NCBI RefSeq assembly: GCF_003182475.1
Contig: NZ_QGTS01000018.1
Coordinates: 1 to 64,000 of the forward strand
Direction: 5' to 3'
Source of the DNA: Mangrovibacter plantisponsor
GTDB lineage: Bacteria; Pseudomonadota; Gammaproteobacteria; Enterobacterales; Enterobacteriaceae
DNA length: 64,000 bases
Shown here: positions 26,939 to 35,867 of the stretch, piece by piece
Layout of the letters: each line of letters starts with the position of its first letter
Numbering within the stretch: position 1 is the stretch's first letter
Translations under genes and position numbers: made by a program
The notes under the pieces: generated by a model
Database searches by the model: none
What the model was told of the DNA's origin: nothing
Seen by the model: the letters and a program-made list of their open reading frames with translations, nothing else

Positions 26939-27847
26939 TCAGCGCCGGGATTTGCTATTTTTCGCGGAATTTCTTAGCAAATCACGCAGAGTTCGTATCA
27001 ATATCTCTTTACTGCGCCCGCGGCGGAAAATCAGGGAAAAAGGAGCCTGGTAACCATAATCGGTGGGTAACAGTGCCCGCAACCGTTGCTGCTTTACCCA
27101 GTTCAGTGCGTAATGTTCTGGTAAATACCCAATGTATTTTCCCGAGAGGATCAGCATCAGCTGTGCTTCCATACTTTCCACGCTGGCAAGGCTTTGTTTA
27201 AACCCTTTCTTGCCCAAATCTGCCGCGCTCCAGTAACTGCGTGTGACCATACGCATCTGGGAAATATGCGCCACTGTTGGGTGGCGAACCGTAAATAATT
27301 CATGCTGATCACTGCAATACAGCCAGTGTTGTTCACGGTACAGCGGGTGTGACACCACGCTGTTGCCTTGCAGCGAAAAGGTGCCAACAGCGATATCGAG
27401 TTCATTATTCAGAATGCCGTGTAACAGCGCATTCGGGTTTTTGATTTGCAGGTTAAGGTGAACCAGGGGAAACAGTTCACTGAACTGGGCAATGGCTTTA
27501 CTGGCAGGAAGCATTGGGTCGGTAATTGTGGAGTCAATAATGCCCAGGTTCAGAGTGCCACTTTGTTCTCCGCGCAGTGACGCTGTGTAGCGGTCAAAAT
27601 TTTCCAGTGTGTTCAGTAACGTCATACTCTGCTGTAAAAAGGCTTCACCTTTGGTTGTTAGCGCAAACCCGCCTCGCCCCCGGCGGCACAGCACAAAACC
27701 CAGTTTTTCTTCCAGCTCACTCATGTAATTACTGATAGCCGATACGGTTAAATTCAGCTCACCCTGAGCATTGGCAAACCCCTGGTGTTTGGCCACCGTA
27801 ACAAAAATATGCACCAGCCGAAGATTAGGGAATTTCCCAGCAGCCAT
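26939..27847 (-). CDS. LysR-family regulator, probable control of the guanidino-acid operon
   Basis: 302 residues. The N-terminal winged HTH is LRLVHIFVTVAKHQGFANAQ...LTVSAISNYMSELEEKLGF; an effector domain of about 200 residues follows. It is divergent from the two ureohydrolase genes, with 155 bp between start codons containing a 9-bp perfect inverted repeat. Divergent LysR regulators usually activate the neighbouring operon and repress themselves; the effector is probably a guanidino acid. Confidence 0.9.
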   Translation of the reverse strand: MAAGKFPNLRLVHIFVTVAKHQGFANAQGELNLTVSAISNYMSELEEKLGFVLCRRGRGGFALTTKGEAFLQQSMTLLNTLENFDRYTASLRGEQSGTLNLGIIDSTITDPMLPASKAIAQFSELFPLVHLNLQIKNPNALLHGILNNELDIAVGTFSLQGNSVVSHPLYREQHWLYCSDQHELFTVRHPTVAHISQMRMVTRSYWSAADLGKKGFKQSLASVESMEAQLMLILSGKYIGYLPEHYALNWVKQQRLRALLPTDYGYQAPFSLIFRRGRSKEILIRTLRDLLRNSAKNSKSRR

Positions 27848-27874
27848 AAGCGATTACCTCTGTTTTATTCCATC

Positions 27875-27902
27875 AATTAGTTTTCCTTTTTCTAAACTAA
27901 TT
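27875..27902. promoter_or_regulatory. Inverted repeat, probable LysR operator
   Basis: AATTAGTTT (27875-27883) and AAACTAATT (27894-27902) form a perfect 9-bp inverted repeat separated by 10 bp. It sits 28-55 bp from the lysR start and about 100 bp from the ureohydrolase start, a normal position for a LysR recognition site. Confidence 0.55.
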
Positions 27903-28002
27903 TTTTGCTTTTTGCTATTTTTTCATCCTTTCGCCCTGATGCACTATTTCCAGACACACCGGGGGCAGGGTTGCCTGCTCCGCTAACCAGGAGAAAGTGC
28001 TC

Positions 28003-28968
28003 ATGGAGAAAGTGTATAACCAACCACAGGGTGGCAATGAAATGCCACGCTTTGCCGGGCGCGGCACCATGCTACGCCTGCCTTTCTGCGACAGCCCTGC
28101 TGGCCTGGATGCTGCGTTTGTCGGGATCCCTCTGGACGTAGGTACTTCACAACGTGCCGGAACCCGCTACGGGCCACGTAACATCCGCAATGAATCCGTG
28201 ATGATTCGCCCGTACAACATGGCGACCGGAGCGGCTCCTTTTGATTCTTTGCAGGTTGGCGATATTGGCGATGTGCCGATTAACACCTACAGCCTGCTGA
28301 AATCTGTCGACATCATTGAAGATTTTTATACCCGGCTTAATGACTGGCCGCTTATCCCTCTCACTCTGGGCGGTGACCACACGTTAACGCTGCCCATTCT
28401 GCGCGCACTGGCGAAAAAACACGGCCCGGTGGGGCTGATTCATGTTGACGCCCATACCGACACCAACGACGACATGTTCGGCGAGAAAATCGCTCACGGC
28501 ACCACTTTCCGCCGGGCGGTAGGAGAGGGCTTGCTGGATTGCCAGCGTGTTGTGCAAATCGGGCAACGTGCCCAGGGCTATGCCAGTGGTGATTTTCAGT
28601 GGGGGGTAGACCAGGGGTTCCGGCTGATTCCGGTTGAGCAGTGCTGGCATAAAAGCCTGTCACCCCTGATGGCGGAAGTTCGCCAACTGATGGGCGCGGG
28701 CCCGGTGTACCTCTCTTACGATATAGACAGCATTGACCCGGCCTGGGCACCTGGCACAGGCACTCCGGAAGTTGGTGGGCTCAGCGCCATTCAGGCACTG
28801 GAAATTGTTCGTGGTTGCCGGGGGTTAAACCTGATTGGCTGCGACCTGGTCGAAGTCTCCCCCCCTTACGATATTAGCGGTATGACTGCACAACTCGGCG
28901 CCAACTTGCTGTACGAAATGCTGTGTGTGTTGCCTGGTGTGCGTTATCAAGGAGAAACACGTCTGTGA
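28003..28968 (+). CDS. Ureohydrolase, guanidinobutyrase-like
   Basis: Mn2+-dependent arginase/agmatinase-family enzyme of 321 residues. It has the metal-binding motifs GGDHT, HVDAHTDTND and SYDIDSIDPAWAPGTGTPE. Its start (QPQGGNEMPRFAGRGTMLRL) and VMIRPYNMATGAAPF closely resemble Pseudomonas GbuA, which splits 4-guanidinobutyrate into 4-aminobutyrate and urea. AGGAG lies 9 nt before ATG 28003. Its stop overlaps the next gene (GTGA), and the next gene is a second member of the same family. Exact substrate is inferred. Confidence 0.87.
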   Translation: MEKVYNQPQGGNEMPRFAGRGTMLRLPFCDSPAGLDAAFVGIPLDVGTSQRAGTRYGPRNIRNESVMIRPYNMATGAAPFDSLQVGDIGDVPINTYSLLKSVDIIEDFYTRLNDWPLIPLTLGGDHTLTLPILRALAKKHGPVGLIHVDAHTDTNDDMFGEKIAHGTTFRRAVGEGLLDCQRVVQIGQRAQGYASGDFQWGVDQGFRLIPVEQCWHKSLSPLMAEVRQLMGAGPVYLSYDIDSIDPAWAPGTGTPEVGGLSAIQALEIVRGCRGLNLIGCDLVEVSPPYDISGMTAQLGANLLYEMLCVLPGVRYQGETRL

Positions 28969-29951
28969 ATACTTTAACTTCAACGGATTACCCGCAGCCC
29001 CAAAGTGGTGACATTCCACGTTACAGCGGGCTGCCCACCTTTTTTCGCCTGCCATTTGGCGCACAAATTGCATCGCTGGATATTGGTGTGGTGGGCGTGC
29101 CCTGGGATGGCGGTACCACCAACCGGGCGGGAACCCGCCATGGGCCACGTGAGTTACGTAATGCCTCAAGCCTGGTGCGCCGGGTTCATCCGGTGACTTA
29201 TCAGTCGCCTTACTCTCTGGCAAGAGTTGGTGACCTGGGCGATGTGCAGGTTAACCCGGTCGATGTGCAGGACAGCCTGGCGCGGATCGAAAACTATTAC
29301 CGCACTCTGTATCAGCAGCAGGTTATGCCGCTGACAGCAGGCGGCGATCACCTGACTACATTGCCCATTCTGCGGGCGCTGGGGCGGGAACAGCCAGTGG
29401 GTATGATCCATTTTGATGCGCATTCCGATACCAACGATACCTATTTTGGTGGTGAACGCTTCACCCATGGCACGCCGTTTCGCCGTGCGGTGGAAGAGGG
29501 CGTGCTTGATCCCAAACGCACAGTGCAGATTGGTATTCGCGGCGCGCTGTTCAGTGAACATGACCACGACTGGGCCCGGGCCAATGGCATCACCATTATT
29601 CCCATGGAACAAGTGGCGCAAGAAGGTATGCAAACTGTAATGGAGCGTGCCAGAGCCATTGTCGGGATGGAACCGACCTATATCAGTTTCGATATTGACG
29701 TGCTGGACCCGGTCTATGCACCCGGTACCGGAACACCAGAAATCGGTGGAATGACCACGCTTCAGGCACAGCAGGGTGTGCGCCTGTTGCAGGGGTTGAA
29801 CTTAGTGGGCGCTGATGTTGTGGAAGTGGCACCGCCTTTTGACCAGGGCAACCTGACCAGCATGACCGGTGCCACCATGATGTTTGAATTACTTTGCCAG
29901 CTTGCCGATGCGCATCATCGGCGAATGACTTCTACAGGAGCAATGCGATGA
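28965..29951 (+). CDS. Ureohydrolase, guanidinopropionase-like
   Basis: Second arginase-family enzyme, 328 residues from a GTG start with AAGGAG upstream. It carries GGDHLTTLPI, HFDAHSDTNDTYFGG and SFDIDVLDPVYAPGTGTPE. The region GVPWDGGTTNRAGTRHGPRE resembles Pseudomonas GpuA (3-guanidinopropionate to beta-alanine and urea). Two divergent paralogues in one operon suggest either two guanidino acids of different chain length or a heteromeric enzyme; the sequence alone does not decide. It overlaps the binding-protein gene by 4 nt. Confidence 0.85.
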   Translation: MNTLTSTDYPQPQSGDIPRYSGLPTFFRLPFGAQIASLDIGVVGVPWDGGTTNRAGTRHGPRELRNASSLVRRVHPVTYQSPYSLARVGDLGDVQVNPVDVQDSLARIENYYRTLYQQQVMPLTAGGDHLTTLPILRALGREQPVGMIHFDAHSDTNDTYFGGERFTHGTPFRRAVEEGVLDPKRTVQIGIRGALFSEHDHDWARANGITIIPMEQVAQEGMQTVMERARAIVGMEPTYISFDIDVLDPVYAPGTGTPEIGGMTTLQAQQGVRLLQGLNLVGADVVEVAPPFDQGNLTSMTGATMMFELLCQLADAHHRRMTSTGAMR

Positions 29952-30772
29952 CTCAGGCTGTTTCTCTTCGTGGTGTATGTGTGGCCCTGGCGTTAATGGC
30001 GGGCCTGGGCTCGGTTTCTTCAGCGGCCAGTGCGGCCGATGGCACATTGAAACCGGGGGTGTTAAAAGTGGGGGTGGAAGTCGCTTACCCGCCGTTTGAA
30101 TCCTGGCAGGACAATAAAATTGTTGGGTTCGATGCTGAGCTTGCACAATTACTCAGCCAGCAAATGGGGCTGAAACTGCAACTGGCAGATACCAAATTCA
30201 GTGGCCTGATCCTCGGGCTGAACGCCGACCGCCATGACACAGTCATTTCCGCACTGTATATCACGCCAGAGCGTACAGCCCAGGCCGATGCCATTCCTTA
30301 CGCCGACACTGGCGCGTACATCATGGTGCGTAATGACAGCACCATTGAACCAAAAACAGAAAAAGACCTGTGTGGTGTCACTGTCGGGTTGCAGCAGGGC
30401 ACTTCCTGGGTGAAAAAACTGCGTGAGCTTTCAGACAGCTACTGCAAAACCAGCGGTAAAGGCGCCATTACGGTGAAAGAATTCCCTACCGCGCCCGAAA
30501 CCATGCAGGCCTTGCTGGCAGGACATGTTCAGGCTCAGGTGGATATCGCCGGTGCAGTCAGCATGTTTGCTGAACGCAGCCATGGCCGGGTGAAAATCAC
30601 CTCACCCAACACCATTTACCCGCAAACTCTGGGTATCTATGTGAAAAAAGGCAATGACGCGCTGAAAGCCAGCATGACTAAGGCCCTGGCAACTCTGCGC
30701 CAGAACGGGGAATACACCGCGTTACTGAAAAAATATGCCCGTTACGGCATTACGGATACCCAGGCCCGCTAA
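29948..30772 (+). CDS. Periplasmic binding protein of a polar amino-acid-type ABC importer
   Basis: Solute-binding protein family 3, 274 residues. The signal peptide ends near SSAASAAD; the family signature GVLKVGVEVAYPPFESWQDN and IVGFDAELAQLL follow. AGGAG lies 7 nt before the ATG, which overlaps the preceding stop. Encoded with two guanidino-acid hydrolases and a fused permease-ATPase, so the ligand is probably a guanidino acid or arginine-like compound. Confidence 0.9.
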   Translation: MTQAVSLRGVCVALALMAGLGSVSSAASAADGTLKPGVLKVGVEVAYPPFESWQDNKIVGFDAELAQLLSQQMGLKLQLADTKFSGLILGLNADRHDTVISALYITPERTAQADAIPYADTGAYIMVRNDSTIEPKTEKDLCGVTVGLQQGTSWVKKLRELSDSYCKTSGKGAITVKEFPTAPETMQALLAGHVQAQVDIAGAVSMFAERSHGRVKITSPNTIYPQTLGIYVKKGNDALKASMTKALATLRQNGEYTALLKKYARYGITDTQAR

Positions 30773-30809
30773 TGGCAGGTGGTGTTAACCGGACAGGAGA
30801 GAGCAGCAT

Positions 30810-32345
30810 ATGACATTTAACTGGGCCTATTTCTTTTCACTTTTTTCGATGAATGCGTTTTGGCAGGCCTGTGTCACCGTGGTCGAATTAAGCGTGCTCT
30901 CCTGGCTGGCAGGCCTGGTACTGGGCTTTCTGATGGCCAGTGCCCGGCTGTCCGGGCCGGCCTGGCTGAAAAGTATCAGCCAGGTCTATATCTGGTTATT
31001 TCGCAGCGTACCTCTGCTGGTGCTGGTGGTGTTTGTCTATAACCTGCCGCAACTGTTCCCGGGCACAGGCGCTATTTTGGGCAACGCCTTTGTGGCTGGC
31101 CTGATAGCAACTGTGCTGGTGGAAACCGCGTACATGGCGGAAATCCACCGTGGCGGGTTGCTCTCGGTGGCGAAAGGGCAGCACGAAGCGGGCCATGCTC
31201 TGGGGTTTGGCTATGTTGGCATTCAGCGCCTGGTGGTTATCCCACAGGCACTACGCATCGCGCTGCCATCTCTTATCAATGAATTTATTACCATTGTGAA
31301 GCAAACCTCTCTGGTGTCGGTTATCTCATTGCCTGAACTGCTGATGACCGGCCAGCGGTTATATGCTGAAAACTTTCTGGTGATGGAAACCCTGGCGGCA
31401 GTGGCGGTTTACTACGTGTTGATAGTCTCGGTCTTCAGCGTATTGTTCCAGCTTGTGGAGCGCCGGGTAAACGTACAGGCTAAAACGCCACAAACCCTGG
31501 CGGACGACCAGCTTGCCGCATTACGTGAGCAGGCTCAACCTCTGGCATTACGCCAGCCTGCAACCCAGCACGGCAGCCCTGATGCACTGTTGATGAAGGA
31601 TATCCATAAAGCCTGGGGCCAGCATGAAGTACTGAAAGGCGTCGAGTTACGGGTGGCACCCGGCGAAGTGGTCAGCGTGATTGGTCCGTCTGGTTCAGGA
31701 AAAACCACATTGATCCGCACCATTAATGGTCTGGAAAATCTGGATAAAGGTGAGGTGGTGTTATTCGGTGAAGGGTTTATTCAGCCTGGTAACGCCCGTA
31801 ACCGCAAGGCGGAGCAGCAAGGTATTCGCCGCATTGGTATGGTTTTTCAGGGGTTTAACCTGTTTCCCCACTACACCATTTTGCAGAACGTGATGCTGGC
31901 TCAGCGCTATCACCACCAACCCGAAAAAGAGACCGTGCGCCGTGCTCAGGCACTGTGGTTACTGGATAAAGTAGGCTTGCTGGCACATGTGAATAAGTAC
32001 CCACACCAGTTATCAGGCGGGCAGCAACAGCGTGTGGCAATTGCCAGAGCACTGGCGTTGTCGCCGGATATCATGCTGTTTGATGAACCAACTTCGGCGC
32101 TGGATCCGGAACGCGTGGGTGAAGTGCTGAAAGTCATCAGTGATCTTGCCCGGGAAGGCATGACGATGGTTATCGTGACTCACGAAATGGATTTTGCCCT
32201 GGCAATTTCGGACAGAGTGGTACTGATGAACCGGGGGAATATTCAGGCCGATGCCACACCGGCCCATATTCGTTGCGGGGATAACAGCCCCGCTTTACAA
32301 CGCATTCGCCAGTTTATGGGTGTGAATGCTGCTGAAGTGGCCTGA
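30810..32345 (+). CDS. Fused ABC permease-ATPase of the same importer
   Basis: A 511-residue fusion. Residues ~1-215 are a HisM/GlnP-type permease (EAA-like loop [20 protein letters not shown] and several membrane spans). After a linker of about 40 residues, ~255-505 form a GlnQ/HisP-type ATPase with Walker [10 protein letters not shown], signature LSGGQQQR and Walker [16 protein letters not shown]. These are usually two genes. A single polypeptide could homodimerise into a complete transporter core. GGAGAG precedes the ATG. Its 3' end overlaps the convergent acetyltransferase gene by 32 bp. Confidence 0.92.
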   Translation: MTFNWAYFFSLFSMNAFWQACVTVVELSVLSWLAGLVLGFLMASARLSGPAWLKSISQVYIWLFRSVPLLVLVVFVYNLPQLFPGTGAILGNAFVAGLIATVLVETAYMAEIHRGGLLSVAKGQHEAGHALGFGYVGIQRLVVIPQALRIALPSLINEFITIVKQTSLVSVISLPELLMTGQRLYAENFLVMETLAAVAVYYVLIVSVFSVLFQLVERRVNVQAKTPQTLADDQLAALREQAQPLALRQPATQHGSPDALLMKDIHKAWGQHEVLKGVELRVAPGEVVSVIGPSGSGKTTLIRTINGLENLDKGEVVLFGEGFIQPGNARNRKAEQQGIRRIGMVFQGFNLFPHYTILQNVMLAQRYHHQPEKETVRRAQALWLLDKVGLLAHVNKYPHQLSGGQQQRVAIARALALSPDIMLFDEPTSALDPERVGEVLKVISDLAREGMTMVIVTHEMDFALAISDRVVLMNRGNIQADATPAHIRCGDNSPALQRIRQFMGVNAAEVA

Positions 32346-32862
32346 AGTCTTCTTCATACAGGCGGTACTCACAATCATCGTAATAGTGGCCATTCAGTAA
32401 ATAGCTCTGTTTGGTCACTATTTCACAGCGAAACCCCGCCTTTTCCAGCAACTGAATGGAAGCCAGGTTCTCTTTGAGTGCCAGCGCACTGATTTTCTTT
32501 ATGCCGGGCAGGTTGAGAGCAAACTGGCATACCGCAGACAGGGCTTCATACGCATAACCTTTGCCCCGAGCTTCCGGCAACAGGCTGTAACCCACCGCCG
32601 CGGTATCAGGCACCAGCCTGTTGATATTCAGGCCAATATCGCCCATTGCCTGAGGATTGTGCTGTTCACGAATAATAAAATAGCAGCCAGGCTCCTGGTT
32701 CAGCAGGCGTTCAAAACTTTGCCGAATACCGTCTTCACTATCAATTTCCGCCATGTATTTCATGACGTCCGGGTTTTGGCGCAGCGCCAGGTAAAATGGC
32801 CAGTCATTGGCATTGAGTGGCGTCAGTACCAGCCTGGTGGTGGTAAGTTTGTTTTTCATCAT
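32314..32862 (-). CDS. GNAT-family N-acetyltransferase
   Basis: About 182 residues of the RimJ/RimL group: [20 protein letters not shown] at the start, the acetyl-CoA loop [15 protein letters not shown] and [12 protein letters not shown] near the end. Substrate unknown; such enzymes modify protein N-termini or small molecules. The start is uncertain: adjacent ATGs at 32862 and 32859, no strong ribosome site. Its last codons overlap the convergent ABC gene. Confidence 0.85.
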   Translation of the reverse strand: MMKNKLTTTRLVLTPLNANDWPFYLALRQNPDVMKYMAEIDSEDGIRQSFERLLNQEPGCYFIIREQHNPQAMGDIGLNINRLVPDTAAVGYSLLPEARGKGYAYEALSAVCQFALNLPGIKKISALALKENLASIQLLEKAGFRCEIVTKQSYLLNGHYYDDCEYRLYEEDFRPLQQHSHP

Positions 32863-33065
32863 GGCAATTACATATGGCAGAGTAATGGGAAGCAAAAAAA
32901 GCGCTGCCACCATACCACGTTTGCCCGGTTGTTGGTCTTGTGTTGTTGTGGGTTTTTACTTCACCATGACTCAAACACTGAACTTTTCTGAACTATGAAT
33001 AAACTAGTTTTGTTAATTTTATCAATAATTTAATTTGGTTCATCTTATGCCCGTGCTTTCTGATA

Positions 33066-33212
33066 TTTGACCCGGCTTCCGTCCGCCCGGTCACCGACAT
33101 TGCCAATTCCGGCATCCCAGTTAAGGTCGGAATGGCGCTCACCGCGCACAAGAGTGTGGCGGCTGTTGGACGTGGGCGGCTTGTGGGTGTGGATGGTGAT
33201 CGGCCCTTGTAA
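33066..33212 (+). pseudogene. Possible 3' remnant of an unrecognised gene
   Basis: A 48-codon open stretch with no start codon, reading FDPASVRPVTDIANSGIPVK and ending in TAA. It is GC-rich and looks coding, unlike the AT-rich DNA before it. It could be the tail of a gene lost when the toxin-antitoxin segment was inserted. I do not recognise the family. Confidence 0.25.
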
Positions 33213-33225
33213 GAGATAGACAATC

Positions 33226-33242
33226 ATACCCGTTACGGGTAT
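33226..33242. promoter_or_regulatory. Palindromic operator before the toxin-antitoxin pair
   Basis: ATACCCGTTACGGGTAT is a perfect inverted repeat (8-bp arms, one central base) 19 bp before the toxin start. This is a typical binding site for the XRE-type antitoxin that represses its own operon. Confidence 0.7.
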
Positions 33243-33260
33243 ATTTTAAGGATGAATTAT

Positions 33261-33644
33261 ATGGACATATTGAAACGAAAGGACTTTGCACGGTGGCAAG
33301 CGGGCGAAAAACTGCCCGATACTGCCTTGTGCAAGGCAGTCCAGGAAATGGAAAGTGGGCTGATTGATGCCGACTTGGGCGGTCACCTCTACAAGAAGCG
33401 GGTTGCGCGTCCCGGTGCGGGCAAGAGCGGTGGTTACCGTACCTTGCTATCGGCCCGTGTGGGTCACCGTTATGTATTCCTGCATGGGTTCCCGAAAAGC
33501 GACAAGGCGAACATCACGCGGGACGAGAAACAAGCACTGCAATATGCCGGCAAGGTATTTCTGGAGTTATCGGCCAGGGACCTGGTGAAGGCATTGCAGG
33601 CTGGCGTTTTACTGGAGGTGTGTTGTGACGAGCAAAATAATTGA
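33261..33644 (+). CDS. RelE/HigB-family toxin (type II)
   Basis: 127-residue basic protein of the RelE-like family in which the toxin gene precedes an XRE antitoxin. Visible core: KKRVARPGAGKSGGYRTLLS and FLHGFPKSDKANIT. RelE-fold toxins of this kind usually cut mRNA at the ribosome. ATG 33261 is preferred over 33252, since AAGG lies 9 nt upstream of the former and overlaps the latter. It overlaps the antitoxin gene by 20 nt. Confidence 0.87.
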   Translation: MDILKRKDFARWQAGEKLPDTALCKAVQEMESGLIDADLGGHLYKKRVARPGAGKSGGYRTLLSARVGHRYVFLHGFPKSDKANITRDEKQALQYAGKVFLELSARDLVKALQAGVLLEVCCDEQNN

Positions 33645-33930
33645 ATCTTTGCGCGGTGACCTGGCCGCATTGCACGACGCTGGCGCGATCAGCAAGGTGA
33701 CGATGCGCGAGTTCGACGCGATTTGTCCACCGCCGGTGCGCGAGTTCAGCGCAGACGACATTAAACGTCTGCGTGAAGCACTGCATTTCAGCCAGCCAGT
33801 GTTCGCCCATCACCTGCACACCACCGCCTCGACGGTACGCAAGTGGGAACAAGGCGAAACGCGTCCAGCTGGCCCGGCGCTCAAGCTGCTCAACGTCATC
33901 GCTGACAAAGGCTTGCAGGCCATTATCTGA
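33625..33930 (+). CDS. XRE-family antitoxin paired with the RelE/HigB-type toxin
   Basis: 101 residues from a GTG start with GGAGG 6 nt upstream. The C-terminal half is a Cro/CI-type HTH (IKRLREALHFSQPVFAHHLH, TTASTVRKWEQGETRPAGPA); the N-terminal part should bind the toxin. It likely represses the pair at the palindrome 33226-33242. Confidence 0.88.
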   Translation: MTSKIIESLRGDLAALHDAGAISKVTMREFDAICPPPVREFSADDIKRLREALHFSQPVFAHHLHTTASTVRKWEQGETRPAGPALKLLNVIADKGLQAII

Positions 33931-34007
33931 TGCGAGCATGGCGGAGATACGGATAGAGAGCTAACCTACTGCTCCGCATATGACTTCAAGTCTCGTGTAT
34001 TTTGCAC

Positions 34008-34031
34008 AAAAGCTTGACGTCAGCTTTTTTT
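34008..34031. terminator. Terminator between antitoxin and MFS genes
   Basis: AAAAGCT (34008-34014) and AGCTTTT (34022-34028) form a perfect stem with a 7-nt loop, followed by more T on the plus strand. On the minus strand AGCTTTTG follows the loop, so it can stop both convergent units. It touches the stop codon of the MFS gene. Confidence 0.75.
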
Positions 34032-35271
34032 AGGGCACATCGTGAGTTGTGGTGGAAAGTTGCGCCCTGTGCTGGCGTAACCAAACCACAATACCAATGA
34101 CTGCGGCGATGATACCGGCTGCCGCACCGATTCCCATCGCACTGCGCGCACCATAGTGGTCCGCCACCCAGCCCACAATGGGCGCGCCGATTGGCGTCCC
34201 GCCCATGGCAATACAGATACGCAGTGCCATCACCCGCCCACGCATGCTGGATTCAGTGGTAAGTTGTACCAGGCTATTCGACGTATTCATAAAGGTCAGC
34301 GAGGCAACCCCGGTTATGCCCAGCATCGCCGCAAACCACCAGTACCCCGGAGCTACAGCTGCCAGGATACAACCTGTACCGAAAAAACCGGCTCCCAGAA
34401 TTAAGGTGGTAAAGCGCGGTCTCTCGCGCCCGGCGCACATCAGAGCCCCCAGCAGAGTGCCACACGCCATAACCGAAGAGAGCAAACCAAAACCACGGGC
34501 ATCGGTATGAAATACACTGACGGCCATTGTCGAAATATAAATCGGAAAGTTAAGGCCGAATGTGCCAATAAAAAACAGCATCAGCAGAATGGCTTTCAGA
34601 TCTGGCCGGCCTTTTACATAGCGCAACCCCTCAACAAAACTGCCTTTCTTACGTGCTGCCCGCACCTGGGGGTAGAGCTTATCTGCCTGCAGAAACAGCA
34701 GTGAAATCAGCACAGCGATAAACGACAGCCCGTTCAGCGCAAACGCCCAACCGGTGCCTACCGCGGCAATCACCAGCCCGGAAACGGCGGGGCCAATCAT
34801 CCGCGCCGAATTAAACGAGGTAGAGTTGAGCGCTACTGCATTGGGTAAATCGTTATCGCCAACCAGTTCAGCAACAAAGGTTTGCCTTGCCGGGGCATCG
34901 AACGCGTTGGCTGTACCAAATAAAAACGCGAAGACATAAACATGCCACAACTGAACCAGGCCAGTAATAGTCAGCACCCCAAGCCCCAGCGCCAGGATGC
35001 CCATAATCGCCTGGGTGGTCAGCAACAATTTCCGCTGGTTAAAGTAATCCGCTGCAAAACCGGTCCACGGCAGGAACAATAGCGGTGGGGCAAACTGCAA
35101 TGCCATAACGACGCCAACAGCCGAAGCATTATGGTCTGTCAGTTGCGTTAAGACTATCCAGTCCTGCGCCACACGCTGCACCCAGGTGCCAATATTTGAC
35201 ACAAAGGCACCGCAGGCCCAAATACGGTAATTGGTATTGCGAAATGAACGAAAAATCGTGGTGACTGACAT
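34030..35271 (-). CDS. MFS transporter of the EntS/MFS_3 type
   Basis: 413-residue inner-membrane protein with about 12 spans. The start FRSFRNTNYRIWACGAFVSNIGTWVQRVAQDW and the motif WTGFAADYFNQRK are typical of MFS_3 exporters (relatives of EntS). It lies 47 bp downstream of a marR gene on the same strand, which suggests MarR-regulated export of a toxic compound or small metabolite. Substrate unknown. Confidence 0.88.
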   Translation of the reverse strand: MSVTTIFRSFRNTNYRIWACGAFVSNIGTWVQRVAQDWIVLTQLTDHNASAVGVVMALQFAPPLLFLPWTGFAADYFNQRKLLLTTQAIMGILALGLGVLTITGLVQLWHVYVFAFLFGTANAFDAPARQTFVAELVGDNDLPNAVALNSTSFNSARMIGPAVSGLVIAAVGTGWAFALNGLSFIAVLISLLFLQADKLYPQVRAARKKGSFVEGLRYVKGRPDLKAILLMLFFIGTFGLNFPIYISTMAVSVFHTDARGFGLLSSVMACGTLLGALMCAGRERPRFTTLILGAGFFGTGCILAAVAPGYWWFAAMLGITGVASLTFMNTSNSLVQLTTESSMRGRVMALRICIAMGGTPIGAPIVGWVADHYGARSAMGIGAAAGIIAAVIGIVVWLRQHRAQLSTTTHDVP

Positions 35272-35318
35272 AGCGACCTGTACTTAGCAATCTGTTTCTG
35301 GGGAAGAAGGCCGGTTGA

Positions 35319-35777
35319 TTATTTTCCGTCACTGGCATCATCGGTCAGCCGGTTAATCAGGCCGATGGCCTGGGAAAGCGTTTCTTGTTCATCCGCACTG
35401 AGAGACGCTGAAATCGAACGGGTTAACCAGTCCTTACGCAGTGCCCGGCGCGGCATAACCCACTCATACCAGGCATCAGTCAGCGAAAGTAATGTCTGGC
35501 GCCCGTCATTTGGGTCCGGGCTGCCGGTGATGAAACCGGCTGCCATCAGGCTGTTAACAATGGCTGCCATTGATTGTGGTCGGATACCTTCAGAACGGGC
35601 CAGCGCAGAAACGGTTTCTGCTCCCTCGTTTTCCAGGTGATGCAGTACGGCCAGTTGTGAAGCAGAAAGCTCGCTCAGAGTGGATTGCTGGCGTAAGCGG
35701 CGGCGGAGTTTGCGCATTGCCGTTTGCAGAGACTGGGCCAGCATGGCGCTTTGTTCTGAAGGGATGGGTGTATTCAT
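35319..35777 (-). CDS. MarR-family regulator
   Basis: 152 residues. Winged-helix domain with TLSELSASQLAVLHHLENEG, SALARSEGIRPQSMAAIVNS and the wing SPDPNDGRQTLLSLTD. It heads a two-gene unit with the MFS transporter. A 12-bp palindrome overlapping its promoter is the likely operator, so ligand binding would release both genes. Confidence 0.93.
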   Translation of the reverse strand: MNTPIPSEQSAMLAQSLQTAMRKLRRRLRQQSTLSELSASQLAVLHHLENEGAETVSALARSEGIRPQSMAAIVNSLMAAGFITGSPDPNDGRQTLLSLTDAWYEWVMPRRALRKDWLTRSISASLSADEQETLSQAIGLINRLTDDASDGK

Positions 35778-35818
35778 GTGTATTTCACTGTCAGTTAGTT
35801 GTGTTCTTCATACTTCAA

Positions 35819-35847
35819 ATTATCTACAGCTAAACTGTACAGTTAAA
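35819..35847 (-). promoter_or_regulatory. marR promoter with palindromic operator
   Basis: AACTGTACAGTT (35833-35844) is a perfect palindrome. On the minus strand it lies over the spacer and -35 of a promoter with GATAAT at 35824-35819 and a weak TTTAAC -35 at 35847-35842 (17-bp spacer). A regulator bound there would block RNA polymerase. Confidence 0.6.
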
Positions 35848-35867
35848 CTGAAAAGTTTTCCTGTATA

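Larger units (their letters stand above)
32863..33260. other. Intergenic region and left part of a foreign-looking island
   Basis: AT-rich up to about 33050, then abruptly GC-rich. It contains a possible gene remnant (33066-33212) and the operator palindrome in front of the toxin gene. No intact gene is seen. Confidence 0.5.

Noticed and set aside
27960-27975. Sigma54-like CGGGGGCAGGGTTGCC before the guanidino-acid operon
   Set aside because: GG and TTGC spacing fits but the -24 element is otherwise poor, and the predicted start would lie only about 15 bp before the ATG, on top of the ribosome site.
33045-33227. Minus-strand open frames upstream of the toxin gene
   Set aside because: They share the GC-rich stretch with the plus-strand remnant, have no clear start and match nothing I know; the plus-strand reading looked more coding-like.
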